Numbered from the stretch's first letter, positions 16,435 through 25,279 are shown. The stretch is DNA of 64,000 nucleotides from Hymenobacter lapidarius (GCF_001816145.1 NZ_MDZB01000073.1:1-64000); one strand, 5' to 3'. Notes: generated by a model not told the origin, from the letters alone. A program made the numbers and translations.

Positions 16435-17673
16435 ATGCGAAATCCGTTGGTTTTATGGTTCTTTCTGGCCGTCCTTGTGTTGGCCGAATGGTATGGGTAT
16501 CAGGCCGCGCGCACCCTGGCGCAGCACCAGTCGCTGGCCGCGCGACGGGGCATTTCCATAGCGTACTGGGTGGTTTCATTGGGCGTGTGGGCGTTGGCAT
16601 TCTGGGCCGGCACCACCCGCCAGATGGGCAATACCGTGCTCAAAAGCTACCTCATGAGCCTACCCCTGCTGCTGCTGGCCGGCAAGTTCATTATCCTGAT
16701 TCCGCTGCTGCTGGAAGACGTGACGCGGCTGGTGCGCTGGGCCATGGGTGCGGCCACGCAGCCCGCGGGCCTTGCGGGCAACGCCATGCCGCGCAGCGAA
16801 TTCCTGGCTAAGCTGGCGCTGGGCATCGGCGCTATTCCGTTTGTGGCGCTGCTCTGGGGCATGGTGCGTGGCGCCACCAACTACCAAGTGCGCCGCGTGA
16901 CGCTGCGCTTCCCCAACCTGCCGCCCGCGTTCGACGGCTTCAAGGTGGTGCAGATTTCGGACCTGCATACCGGCAGCTTCAGCTCCACCGAGCCGCTGGA
17001 GCGGGCGGTAGCCCTTATCAATAAACAGGCGGCCGACCTCGTGCTCATGACCGGCGACCTGGTGAACAACCGTGCCACCGAGGTGGAGCCGCACATGCCG
17101 GCCCTGGCCGGGATTAAGTCGGAACTGCCCATTTTCTCCAGCCTCGGCAACCACGACTACGGCGACTACGTGCAGTGGGAAAGCCCAGCCGAGAAGCAGG
17201 CCAACCTGGAGCGCCTGATGCAGAACCACGCCAAAATGGGCTGGACGCTCATCAACGACACCAGCCACACCATCAGGCGGGGCGAAGACAAAATTGCGGT
17301 GCTGGGCGTGCAGAACTGGAGCAGCCACGCCAACTTCCCCAAGCACGGCAACCTGCCCCAGGCCCATGCCGCCAGCGGCGACGCGCCCTTCAAAATCCTG
17401 CTCTCGCACGACCCCTCGCACTGGGAGGCGCAGGTGCTGAACTACCCCGACATCGACCTGACGCTGAGCGGCCACACCCACGGCATGCAGTTCGGCGTCA
17501 ACCTGTCGTTTTTGAAGTGGAGCCCCGTGCAGTACGTGTACAAGCAGTGGGCCGGCCTCTACGAGCAAGGCCGCCAAAAACTGTACGTAAACACCGGATT
17601 GGGCTATTTGGGCTACCCGGGCCGGGTGGGCTTTCTCCCCGAAATAACGGTGTTTGAGTTGCGGCGCGCGTAG
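16435..17673 (+). CDS. Membrane-anchored metallophosphoesterase
   Basis: A 412-residue protein with four N-terminal hydrophobic helices (about 5-22, 42-58, 72-93, 124-145) and then a calcineurin-like phosphoesterase domain. Metal motifs are visible: D176-LH178, GD208, GNHD at 238-241, and the later SHDPSHW and SGHTHGMQFG. This is the YkuE-like type that acts at the membrane, perhaps on lipid or nucleotide phosphoesters. I prefer the ATG at 16435 to the GTG at 16414 because it leads straight into the first helix. Confidence 0.9.
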   Translation: MRNPLVLWFFLAVLVLAEWYGYQAARTLAQHQSLAARRGISIAYWVVSLGVWALAFWAGTTRQMGNTVLKSYLMSLPLLLLAGKFIILIPLLLEDVTRLVRWAMGAATQPAGLAGNAMPRSEFLAKLALGIGAIPFVALLWGMVRGATNYQVRRVTLRFPNLPPAFDGFKVVQISDLHTGSFSSTEPLERAVALINKQAADLVLMTGDLVNNRATEVEPHMPALAGIKSELPIFSSLGNHDYGDYVQWESPAEKQANLERLMQNHAKMGWTLINDTSHTIRRGEDKIAVLGVQNWSSHANFPKHGNLPQAHAASGDAPFKILLSHDPSHWEAQVLNYPDIDLTLSGHTHGMQFGVNLSFLKWSPVQYVYKQWAGLYEQGRQKLYVNTGLGYLGYPGRVGFLPEITVFELRRA

Positions 17674-17778
17674 CCAGGCCCGGGAATTATACCGTTGGAG
17701 TAACATCCGGCGCGGCCTCTCCGTAAAGCGCCCTCAACACACCAATCACTCCGGTTGTTTTCTCTAAATCCCCCATTC

Positions 17779-18405
17779 ATGAAAAATTCCCTCTTGATTC
17801 TCGCGGGCGCTGCTGCCCTTTCGCTGGCCTCCTGCTCGCAGGAAAAGACCACCGACACCACTGTGGCTGCCGGCGAAGGCATGACCACCACCACCACGAC
17901 TACCACCATGAGTCCGATGTCGGAGGCCGACATGGAGGCCCGCGCCCAGCGCATTGCCGACAAAATGGTGGCTGACATGAAAATCACGGACGAGGCGACC
18001 AAAACCAAAATCCGCACCGTGTACGTGAACCGCTACCGCCAGATGGGCGACATGCAAACCAAGTACGCCACCGACACCACCGGCATGGCCGGTGCCATGC
18101 GCGAGTCGATGGCTACCACCGACGCGGAGTTCAAAACCATCTTCGCCGACCCCACCCAGTACCGGGCCTACGAAACCGGCCGCACGAGTTACTACAACAT
18201 GGCGGACGAAGACGCGGCCATGTCGTCGGGCAGCATGAATTCTTCATCCGATATGAATATGTCAGGTGAAGGTGGCAAAATGAAAGTGAAAGCCGACGGC
18301 GACATCAAAATCAAGGACGCCGAAGGTAACAAAACCAAGATGGACGGCGACGACGGCACCATCAAAATGAAGGACGAGAGCGGTAACAAAACCAAAATGC
18401 AATAG
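17779..18405 (+). CDS. Small lipoprotein with charged repeat tail
   Basis: A 208-residue protein with a clear lipoprotein signal (lipobox LASC). A Thr-rich linker containing eight consecutive Thr is followed by a helical domain (about 45-125, SEADMEARAQRIADKMVADM). The C-terminus has short Lys/Asp repeats of the form IKIKDAEGNKTKMDGD and IKMKDESGNKTKMQ. I do not recognise the family. The start at 17779 is chosen because the signal sequence begins there. A strong terminator follows. Confidence 0.8.
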   Translation: MKNSLLILAGAAALSLASCSQEKTTDTTVAAGEGMTTTTTTTTMSPMSEADMEARAQRIADKMVADMKITDEATKTKIRTVYVNRYRQMGDMQTKYATDTTGMAGAMRESMATTDAEFKTIFADPTQYRAYETGRTSYYNMADEDAAMSSGSMNSSSDMNMSGEGGKMKVKADGDIKIKDAEGNKTKMDGDDGTIKMKDESGNKTKMQ

Positions 18406-18435
18406 CGCGTTGGGCTTTTTTGCCTGGCACTTTGG

Positions 18436-18466
18436 GCCCGCACCTGCAACGGTGCGGGCTTTTTTT
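18436..18466 (+). terminator. Rho-independent terminator after the Thr-rich lipoprotein gene
   Basis: A 9-bp stem (GCCCGCACC and complement) with a 6-base loop is followed by seven T residues, 30 bases after the stop codon. Confidence 0.9.
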
Positions 18467-18562
18467 GTCTCCCTGCTGCACAACTTTGCAGGCAAATGAT
18501 GTTTACGCGGTGTGATAAGAGTAGGTGGATTGGTTCAGATGGTGAGTGAGCCCGGCGCATGT

Positions 18563-19216
18563 ATGCGGTTGCGGTGGCTGGTGGCCGGCCTGCTGTGGTG
18601 GCTGGGTGTGGTGCACCCGGCGCAGGCCCAGCAGCAGGTGCGCGTGAGCGGCACGGTGTCGGCGGCCGATACGCGCCTGCCGCTGCAGGGCGCTACAGTG
18701 GCCGTGCAGCGCAGCCGTACCGGCGTGGTAACCACCGTCACCGGCAGCTTTGCCGTAGCCGCGCTGCCCACCGACACGGTCCTGTTCCGGGCTTTGGGCT
18801 ACAAATCGCAACGCTTCCCGCTGGGCGGCACGGGCCTCTCGCAACTCATTGTGCGCATCCGGCTGGTGCGCGACAGCGTGCGGCTGGATGAAGTGCAGGT
18901 AGTGAGTGACCGCGCCGACCGCGCCCTCATCAACCGCGCCCTACGCAACATGAAAAAACCGGCTCCGGCGGTGGTGAAAGGGCCTAAGCGCCCCCCCAAA
19001 CCCAAGCCCCTGTTCGCCGTGGATTCGGCCGCGCCCAAAGCGCCGGTGCCCACCATCCAAAGCCCGGTGAGCCTGATTTATGACCAGTTTTCCCGCGAGG
19101 GCAAGCAGCGCCGCAAGATGGAGGAGATTGAAGCCGCCCAGCGAGCTGAAAAAGCCCGCAAGGCGAAGCTGCAGTACAACAAGGCATTCAAGGATAACCG
19201 CGGGTACGAGCCGTAG
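18563..19216 (+). CDS. Secreted carboxypeptidase-regulatory-like domain protein
   Basis: A 217-residue protein with a signal peptide ending in AQAQQ and then a CarboxypepD_reg-like beta-sandwich (about 25-105: SGTVSAADTRLPLQGATVAVQ is the usual opening). The rest is low complexity: a Pro/Lys linker and a charged helical tail (REGKQRRKMEEIEAAQRAEK). Short forms of this kind are common in Bacteroidota envelopes and have no assigned function. The start at 18563 is chosen by the signal peptide. Confidence 0.8.
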   Translation: MRLRWLVAGLLWWLGVVHPAQAQQQVRVSGTVSAADTRLPLQGATVAVQRSRTGVVTTVTGSFAVAALPTDTVLFRALGYKSQRFPLGGTGLSQLIVRIRLVRDSVRLDEVQVVSDRADRALINRALRNMKKPAPAVVKGPKRPPKPKPLFAVDSAAPKAPVPTIQSPVSLIYDQFSREGKQRRKMEEIEAAQRAEKARKAKLQYNKAFKDNRGYEP

Positions 19217-19229
19217 AACTTCAGCCCGG

Positions 19230-19279
19230 CCAACCTCACCCCCGCCTCTCTTTTGGAGAGGGGCCGGGGGTGAGGTTGG
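19230..19279. repeat. Inverted repeat, CCCCGGCCCC family, short copy
   Basis: CCAACCTCACCCCCG at 19230-19244 is complementary to CGGGGGTGAGGTTGG at 19265-19279, with CTCTC/GAGAG continuing the stem. It is a relative of the repeat at 9902-9999. Confidence 0.75.
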
Positions 19280-19336
19280 CCCAAAAGGAGTAGGGTAACG
19301 ATAACTGCCATCCACCCTTTCCCGTAAGCCCAAGAT

Positions 19337-19722
19337 ATGAAAATTGGGTATCCCTGCGTGAACGAGGCCATGGATTGCAGCGCCGCCAACACCTTCCGGC
19401 TGGCTTCCTACTCGGAAGAGCGGCTGCTGGCGGCGGTATCGGCCAACTTGGTGTGCCTGCGCCGCATGCTGGAGTGGAACGTGGCCCAGGGCCTGCTCTT
19501 TTTTCGGATGGGCTCGGGCATTGTGCCCTTCGGCTCTCACGAAATCAACACTTTCCCCTGGCAAACGCACTTTGCGGCGCAGTTCCGGGAAATCGGGGAC
19601 TACATCAAGGCCAACGACCTGCGGGTGAGCTTCCACCCCGACCAGTTTGTGGTGCTGAACTCGCCAGTCCCGACATTGTGCGGCGCAGTATCGAGGAGCT
19701 GATATACCAGGGCCTCGATGCT
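19337..19722 (+). pseudogene. uvsE: uvsE remnant (UV damage endonuclease), frameshifted and truncated
   Basis: The first 110 codons encode a good UvsE N-terminus (MKIGYPCVNEAMDCSAANTF, later SYSEERLL, LFFRMGSGIVPFGSH and FHPDQFVVLNSP). At about 19667-19669 one base is missing; the next frame continues the same family with PDIVRRSIEELIYQ to about 19720. After that the homology stops and transposase sequence begins. About two thirds of the normal roughly 300-residue protein is absent, so no active endonuclease can be made. UvsE nicks DNA 5' of UV photoproducts in intact genomes. Confidence 0.8.
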
Positions 19723-19935
19723 GGGCCCCCCCGTTTCCCAGCGCGTGAACCAGGCGTATACGGTCGACGACGCACGTCCAACACCTGCATCAGGGCCGAA
19801 ACCGGGTGGCCGTCTGCGCTCAACAACAGGGCCTGGCAACGCGCCCGGAATTGGTGCTGGGGATGGTGGTGCCGACCCGCCTGCAAGGTGGCCCGTTCGT
19901 CTGAATCCAAGGTGACAAAGCGTTTACGCATTCCC
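19722..19935 (-). pseudogene. IS630-type transposase remnant
   Basis: On the minus strand an ATG at 19931 opens MRKRFVTLDSDERATLQ and a helix-turn-helix region ending QVLDVRRR. The reading frame then shifts and continues as TVYAWFTRWETGG. That is the N-terminal homeodomain-like part of an IS630/IS-Tc1-type transposase. The catalytic DDE part is missing, and the fragment abuts the uvsE remnant. Two independent lesions (a frameshift near 19758 and the truncation) show it is dead. No terminal inverted repeats could be confirmed. Confidence 0.7.
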
Positions 19936-20010
19936 AAATATAGGCCGTTTAATTCTGGCCAGTTACTTAACAGGAAAACGAGGCATCAGTCAGAATGGGA
20001 AGGCAAGCAC

Positions 20011-20045
20011 AAAAAATCCGCTTGCGTGGGCAAGCGGATTTTTTT
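20011..20045 (-). terminator. Terminator downstream of glmS
   Basis: AAATCCGCTTG and CAAGCGGATTT form an 11-bp stem around a short loop. A and T tracts on the two sides allow use in both directions. It lies 20 bases past the glmS stop. Confidence 0.85.
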
Positions 20046-20065
20046 GAATTACAAAGCTATTGAGC

Positions 20066-21901
20066 CTACTCCACCGTCACCGACTTGGCCAGGTTGCGGG
20101 GTTGGTCTACATTACAGCCACGGAGCACCGCAATGTGGTAGGAGAGCAATTGCAATGGCACCACCGACACCAGCGGCATCAGTACTTCGCTGGTGTGAGG
20201 CACTTCAATTACAAATTCGGCCATGGCCGGGATGACGGTATCGCCCTCGCTCACCACGGCAATGATGCGGCCCTTACGCGCCTTCACTTCCTGAATATTG
20301 CTCACCACTTTCTCATACGAGCTGTCGCGCGTGGCAATTACCACCACGGGCATATTCTCGTCAATCAGGGCAATGGGGCCGTGCTTCATCTCCGCGGCGG
20401 GGTAGCCTTCGGCATGGATGTAGCTGATTTCCTTGAGCTTTAGGGCACCTTCCAACGCAACGGGGAAGTTGTAGCCGCGGCCCAGATACAGGAAGTTGGT
20501 GGCATCCTTGAAAATCTCGGCAATGGCTTGAATCTCCGTGTCAAGCTGCAGCGCCTTCTCCACTTTGGACGGAATGGTGTCCAGCTCCACCATCAGCTCC
20601 CGCAGCTTGGTGTCGGTGATGGTGCCGCGCTTCTGGCCCATAATCATGGCCAATAGCGTGAGCACCGTGACCTGGGCAGTGAACGCCTTGGTAGAGGCTA
20701 CGCCAATTTCCGGCCCGGCGTGGGTGTAAGCGCCCGCATCGGTGGCGCGCGCAATGCTGCTGCCCACCACGTTGCATACTCCGAAAATGGTTGCGCCCTT
20801 GCTCTTGGCCAACTCAATGGCCGCCAGCGTATCGGCGGTTTCACCGCTTTGCGAGATGGCAATTACGATGTCGCGCTCCGTGATAACCGGGTTGCGGTAG
20901 CGGAATTCCGAAGCGTATTCAACCTCCACCGGAATGCGGGCCAGGTCCTCAATCAGGTATTCGGCCACCAGGCCAGCGTGCCACGACGTGCCGCAGGCCA
21001 CGATGATGATGCGCTGAGCATTCACAAACTTTTGCTCGTACGCCCGAATGCCGCCCATGTTGAGGTGGCCTGCCTCCAACTCCAGGCGCCCGCGCATGGA
21101 ATCGAGGATGGAACGGGGCTGCTCAAAAATCTCCTTCAGCATGAAGTGCTCGTAGCCGCCCTTCTCGATGCTCTCGAGCTCCATCTCCAGCTTCTGGATG
21201 TATGGGGTCTGGCTTACGTCCTCCTTGCTGCGAATCTCCAACTGTCCATTGCGAATAACTACAATTTCGTAGTCGTTCACGTACACAACTTCGTTGGTGT
21301 ACTCAATGATGGGGGTAGCGTCCGAAGCAATAAAGAATTCGCCCTCACCAATGCCGATTACCATCGGCGAGCCTTTGCGGGCCGCGATAAGCTGGTCAGG
21401 CGCATCCTTGCTGAGCACCACAATGGCGTACGCGCCCACTACTTCGTGCAGGGCCAGGCGCACGGCCTCTTCCAGAGAACAGGCATTCTGCTTTTGGATT
21501 TCCTCAATCAGGTTCACGAAAACTTCCGTGTCCGTATCGGAATGGAACGTGTGGCCCTGCTGCTGCAAGTGCGTCTTTAGCGCCGCGTAGTTCTCAATAA
21601 TACCATTGTGAATAATGGCAATCCGCTGAGAAGTAGAGTAGTGGGGGTGAGCATTCTCGTCATTAGGCTCGCCGTGGGTAGCCCATCGGGTATGGCCCAT
21701 GCCCACATTGGCGTGCGTGTTCTTGTCCGCGATATAAGCTTCCAGCTCGCTGACCTTGCCTTTCTTTTTGAAGACATTAAGGTCGCCGTTGAGTAAGGCT
21801 ACGCCCGCAGAATCGTAACCGCGGTATTCAAGCCGACGCAGGCCTTTGAGGATAATAGGGCAGGCCTCACGATGGCCCAGATAAGCAACAATGCCGCACA
21901 T
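20066..21901 (-). CDS. glmS: Glutamine-fructose-6-phosphate aminotransferase (isomerizing)
   Basis: Makes glucosamine 6-phosphate from fructose 6-phosphate and glutamine, the entry step to peptidoglycan and LPS amino sugars, in the cytoplasm. The 611-residue protein begins MCGIVAYLG, so Cys2 is available as the glutaminase nucleophile after Met removal. The glutaminase domain (about 1-220) contains RRLEYRGYDSAG; two SIS sugar-isomerase domains follow (ACGTSWHAG and LGRGYNFPVALEGALKLKEI). The C-terminus DQPRNLAKSVTVE is the expected ending. Downstream of the DUF4270 gene on the same strand. Confidence 0.98.
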   Translation of the reverse strand: MCGIVAYLGHREACPIILKGLRRLEYRGYDSAGVALLNGDLNVFKKKGKVSELEAYIADKNTHANVGMGHTRWATHGEPNDENAHPHYSTSQRIAIIHNGIIENYAALKTHLQQQGHTFHSDTDTEVFVNLIEEIQKQNACSLEEAVRLALHEVVGAYAIVVLSKDAPDQLIAARKGSPMVIGIGEGEFFIASDATPIIEYTNEVVYVNDYEIVVIRNGQLEIRSKEDVSQTPYIQKLEMELESIEKGGYEHFMLKEIFEQPRSILDSMRGRLELEAGHLNMGGIRAYEQKFVNAQRIIIVACGTSWHAGLVAEYLIEDLARIPVEVEYASEFRYRNPVITERDIVIAISQSGETADTLAAIELAKSKGATIFGVCNVVGSSIARATDAGAYTHAGPEIGVASTKAFTAQVTVLTLLAMIMGQKRGTITDTKLRELMVELDTIPSKVEKALQLDTEIQAIAEIFKDATNFLYLGRGYNFPVALEGALKLKEISYIHAEGYPAAEMKHGPIALIDENMPVVVIATRDSSYEKVVSNIQEVKARKGRIIAVVSEGDTVIPAMAEFVIEVPHTSEVLMPLVSVVPLQLLSYHIAVLRGCNVDQPRNLAKSVTVE

Positions 21902-21977
21902 GGCAGAAGGGTTAATTGATAAATAAAATTGAAAAGCGAAAGCCCACTAGCGGCACATTTGCCAGCCTTGCCAAGCG

Positions 21978-23498
21978 CTAGCGCTTGGTGTAGTACACGC
22001 GCAGGCTGACATTGCCAGCATCGATTACGGCTCGATTCAGCGACAACGTAAGGGCCGAATTAATGTTCGGCACCAGCACAAGTGCCGCCGGATTTCCATC
22101 CAGCTTGTTGGCGATATAGGCTTGCAGGTAACTGGTGATGAGCAGGTTGTAGTAGGACTGGGCCGCGCTGGAATTCACCAGCGTGCCCACAGATGGAGCT
22201 TCAGTAGCTAACTGGTTTGCCCCATCGGCCTGCACCACGCGGTCAGTGGGAATGAAATTGATGGTGCGCTGCAGCGGTCGGTTGTTGGCATCCACTTCGA
22301 GGGCGTAAATGGCCGTGGGGTTTGTCAGCAGCGCGTTGCTGAAGGGCTTAACTGGTACCCGCAGCTCCGCCCGGTTGATGATGATGCCGGGCGTGGCCAG
22401 CAGCCTGTCCAGGCTTTTGAACGTTACGCGCGTGCCCAGTCCAACGCCATCCTGCAGGTAGCTCGTGCCACTCAAAGCCCCGGAATTGCCGGATACGGCC
22501 TGCGTTACATCGGCCAACGCGCTGAGCGGGGTGCCGCTCAAGTCGCTGATTATTTGCGTATAGTAACGCGGGTCGCTGGCCGGGGCACTGGTTGGCGCGC
22601 CGTTTAGGCCGCTGTACACCGGACCAAAAAATACGGAGAACGAGCGCCATTTCCGGCGCACCGTGGAGGGTGGCGTCGGAATAGCGGCATCGTGGAAGAA
22701 TAAGGCGAGGCGGTGGTTATACGCCCGGCCAAAGCTCACGACGCCACTTGAATAGCCTGCACTCGGCGTGATGGCCAGGCCTTTCAGCAGACCATCAAGC
22801 TGGGCCTGCGTGAAGGTGGTGCCCCGCAGCGCCGGAAAAAAAGTAGTGCTGAAGAACGACGACGCCACGGCTGGTGCCGGCGCAAACGGCGCGGCGACGG
22901 CCGCAGTACGCTGCAATACCAAGCGGACCGTCTGGTCCGGAACAGTGGTGGTGGTGGCCGGCGTGGTTCCGGTAGCCGGCGTGGTCACTTGCACGGTGCG
23001 GTTGAGGCGGCTGATGATGTTTTGGCCCAGCGCCGGGCTCACCGTGGGGGTACTCGAACCGCTGTTGTAGGACTGCCGCTCGTCAAGGGGGGCCTGCAGG
23101 TTGAAAACGTCGAACTGTGCCGGCGTGGTCAAACTGCCGTCCACCTTGTCGAACCCCATCACCAAGACCACCGAGTCCAACACGGGCGTCGTCAGTTTCG
23201 ACGGCAGCGAGTCTTTGGAACTGATGGTGATGGTGTTGAGGTAAGCCCGCGCTTCGGTTGTGCCGGCAATATTGTCGCTCAGTCGGCCCACCAGGAACTG
23301 AATGGCTTTGAGGGTTTGCACCGGCGCGATGCGCACGGTGGCCACGTCGAGCAACGGGTTTTTGTATTCGATATACTCGGTACTGGTGGATGCCGTGTCG
23401 GGCAGGTCCACATTCAGGTCGGTGCCTTTGTCGCAGCCGGCCAGAGCCAGCGCCGTAAGAGCTACCAGGGGAGCATAGCGGCTAGTTAGCCAATTCAT
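21978..23498 (-). CDS. DUF4270 family lipoprotein
   Basis: A 506-residue secreted protein with a lipobox (LALAGC, Cys at about 22) and a sequence rich in Ser/Thr/Asn beta-type segments, including a Thr/Pro-rich stretch (TTPATGTTPATTTT) near the middle. It matches DUF4270, a Bacteroidota envelope family usually found next to a glycogen-synthase-like gene; no biochemical role is known. Its start overlaps the end of that upstream gene by 17 bases, which suggests translational coupling. Confidence 0.85.
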   Translation of the reverse strand: MNWLTSRYAPLVALTALALAGCDKGTDLNVDLPDTASTSTEYIEYKNPLLDVATVRIAPVQTLKAIQFLVGRLSDNIAGTTEARAYLNTITISSKDSLPSKLTTPVLDSVVLVMGFDKVDGSLTTPAQFDVFNLQAPLDERQSYNSGSSTPTVSPALGQNIISRLNRTVQVTTPATGTTPATTTTVPDQTVRLVLQRTAAVAAPFAPAPAVASSFFSTTFFPALRGTTFTQAQLDGLLKGLAITPSAGYSSGVVSFGRAYNHRLALFFHDAAIPTPPSTVRRKWRSFSVFFGPVYSGLNGAPTSAPASDPRYYTQIISDLSGTPLSALADVTQAVSGNSGALSGTSYLQDGVGLGTRVTFKSLDRLLATPGIIINRAELRVPVKPFSNALLTNPTAIYALEVDANNRPLQRTINFIPTDRVVQADGANQLATEAPSVGTLVNSSAAQSYYNLLITSYLQAYIANKLDGNPAALVLVPNINSALTLSLNRAVIDAGNVSLRVYYTKR

Positions 23499-24294
23499 TG
23501 TAGAGCGCTAAGTAAGAAGAGTGCAGGTTTTCGTCGGTGGCTACCTGGCTGAGCCGGTTGTGGAGGGCATATTCGGTGAACATGCCGTTCATGTTGTCGC
23601 TGAAGTCCTCGTCGGACCGGACCACGGTGTCTGCATATTCCATGCCCATCTTGATGAAGCCGCTGAAGTCCGCCGTTTTCAGCGAGGCCAGCATGGCGTC
23701 GTCGATGTCCAGCATCTTGGCTTTCTCGAGGATGTTGCCCTCAAATTTGTCGAAGAATTCGTTGTTGTAAATCGAGAACACCGACTTCGCGTCCTTAAAC
23801 ACCGGGTCTTTTTTGTAGGTCGTCTTCAGATACAGTGGAATCAGGCCCGTCATCCAGTCGCTACAATGCACGATGTTGGGAGACCAGCCGAGTTTTTTCA
23901 CCGTCTCAAGCACACCTTTGCAGAAAAAGATGGCACGCTCGTCGTTATCGGCGTAGAACTTGTCGTTTTTGTCAACCAGGGCCGACTTCCGGTGGAAATA
24001 ATCTTCGTTATCGATAAAATAAACCTGCAGCTTGGCCGTGGGAATGGAAGCAACCTTGATAACCAAGGGCTTCTCGTCGTCGCCCACTGCAATATTGATA
24101 CCCGAGAGGCGCACTACTTCGTGCAGCCGGTTCTTGCGCTCGTTGATAATGCCGAAACGTGGCACGAAAATGCGAATTTCGCAGCCCATTTCCTGCATGC
24201 TGGCGGGCAACCGACGCAGCATTTCAGCCACTTTCGTGGTCTGCAGAAACGGGTCAATTTCGGTGGCCGCGTAAAGGATTCGTAGCTTCGACAT
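23482..24294 (-). CDS. Glycogen/starch synthase N-domain protein, probably non-catalytic
   Basis: A 270-residue protein homologous to the N-terminal (acceptor) half of GT5 glycogen synthases: it opens MSKLRILYAATEIDPF and has VHCSDWMTGLIPLYLK later. The usual KTGGL substrate motif is replaced here by QTTKV, and the whole C-terminal nucleotide-sugar domain is absent. The same short form recurs in Bacteroidota, so it is a family rather than a recent truncation. Catalysis as a glycogen synthase seems unlikely; a regulatory or binding role is inference. It is coupled to the DUF4270 lipoprotein gene. Confidence 0.85.
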   Translation of the reverse strand: MSKLRILYAATEIDPFLQTTKVAEMLRRLPASMQEMGCEIRIFVPRFGIINERKNRLHEVVRLSGINIAVGDDEKPLVIKVASIPTAKLQVYFIDNEDYFHRKSALVDKNDKFYADNDERAIFFCKGVLETVKKLGWSPNIVHCSDWMTGLIPLYLKTTYKKDPVFKDAKSVFSIYNNEFFDKFEGNILEKAKMLDIDDAMLASLKTADFSGFIKMGMEYADTVVRSDEDFSDNMNGMFTEYALHNRLSQVATDENLHSSYLALYNELAN

Positions 24295-24339
24295 AAGGGA
24301 TTATTGAAGAGAATGGGACAAGCCCATGCTATGGGTGCA

Positions 24340-24370
24340 CAAAATTAAACAATTTTGAGCGGAAAATCAA
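24340..24370 (-). promoter_or_regulatory. Bacteroidota promoter for the GT5-like and DUF4270 genes
   Basis: Reading on the minus strand, TTG (24370-24368), a 20-base spacer and TAATTTTG (24347-24340) match the TTG-N19-21-TAnnTTTG consensus exactly. It starts 46 bases upstream of the start codon and overlaps the panC promoter. Confidence 0.65.
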
Positions 24371-24384
24371 TAAAACCTACTTTG
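24355..24384 (+). promoter_or_regulatory. Bacteroidota promoter for panC
   Basis: TTG (24355-24357), a 20-base spacer and TACTTTG (24378-24384) resemble the consensus, with one base fewer between TA and TTTG. The start codon is 28 bases downstream. Its -33 element lies inside the divergent promoter of the neighbouring operon. Confidence 0.5.
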
Positions 24385-24412
24385 GAGGCCAGTCCAACAG
24401 CCTTCCTCTTCT

Positions 24413-25261
24413 ATGCAGATACTAACTACCGCCGCCGGGTTGCAAGCCTACACCGAGCAGGCCCGCCAAGCGGGCAAACGCGTGGGCCTGGTGCCCACCA
24501 TGGGCGCGTTGCACGACGGCCACCTGCAACTGGTGCAAGCTGCCCGCACTGATTGTGACGAGGTGATAGTCAGTATCTTTGTCAACCCAACGCAATTCAA
24601 CAACGCCGAAGACTTCCGGCTGTACCCGCGGGTGCCGGAGGCTGATGCGGTGCTCCTGGAGCCGGTGGGCTGCACCGCGCTTTTTGTGCCGTCGGTGCCC
24701 GAGGTGTATCCGCAGCCCGCAGTGCTGCGGTTCGATTTTGGGCCTTTGGAGCAGGTGATGGAGGGCGCGCACCGGCCCGGCCACTTCAACGGCGTGGCCA
24801 CGGTGGTGAGCAAGCTCTTTCATTTGGCGCGCCCGCACCGGGCCTATTTCGGGCAGAAAGACTGGCAGCAGGTGACGGTGATTCGCCAGCTGGTGGCCGA
24901 CTTGTCGTTTGACCTGGAAATTGTGACGTGTCCCACCATCCGGGAGCCTGACGGGTTGGCCATGTCCTCGCGCAACCGCCGGCTCGAGCCCGTGGCCCGC
25001 GCCGCCGCGCCGCTGTTGCACCAAGTGCTGCAAGCTGCCGCCGCCGAGGTCCGCCAGGGCGTCTCGCCCAGTGAGGTGATGGCCACCGCTGAAGCGGCCT
25101 TGCGCCGCGAGCCGCTCATCACGCCCGAGTATTTCGAGATAGCCGATGCGCAAACCTTGCAGCCGCTGGTGGACTACGCCGCGGGCCGGGACGTGGTGCT
25201 GTGCATAGCCGCTCACTTGGGCGGCGTCCGGCTGATTGATAACCTCGTGATAGCGGGCTAG
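24413..25261 (+). CDS. panC: Pantothenate synthetase
   Basis: Joins pantoate and beta-alanine with ATP to give pantothenate, a coenzyme A precursor. The 282-residue cytosolic enzyme has VGLVPTMGALHDGHLQL (HxGH at about 33-36), FVNPTQFN, the ERPGHFNG-type segment as HRPGHFNGV, GQKDWQQ and MSSRNRRL. All are expected ATP and pantoate-binding motifs. In many Bacteroidota panD follows; here the next gene is a membrane protein and no panD is seen in the window. Confidence 0.97.
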   Translation: MQILTTAAGLQAYTEQARQAGKRVGLVPTMGALHDGHLQLVQAARTDCDEVIVSIFVNPTQFNNAEDFRLYPRVPEADAVLLEPVGCTALFVPSVPEVYPQPAVLRFDFGPLEQVMEGAHRPGHFNGVATVVSKLFHLARPHRAYFGQKDWQQVTVIRQLVADLSFDLEIVTCPTIREPDGLAMSSRNRRLEPVARAAAPLLHQVLQAAAAEVRQGVSPSEVMATAEAALRREPLITPEYFEIADAQTLQPLVDYAAGRDVVLCIAAHLGGVRLIDNLVIAG

Positions 25262-25279
25262 GCGGTACCGGCGGCGCTT

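Noticed and set aside
19605..19937. A single intact transposase gene
   Set aside because: The family-like segments lie in two frames and the C-terminal catalytic part is missing, so it is recorded as a remnant.
23482..24294. Reading the short glycogen-synthase gene as a truncated pseudogene
   Set aside because: The frame is clean, it overlaps its partner gene, and the same short form is known in the phylum; missing motifs point to a changed function, not decay.
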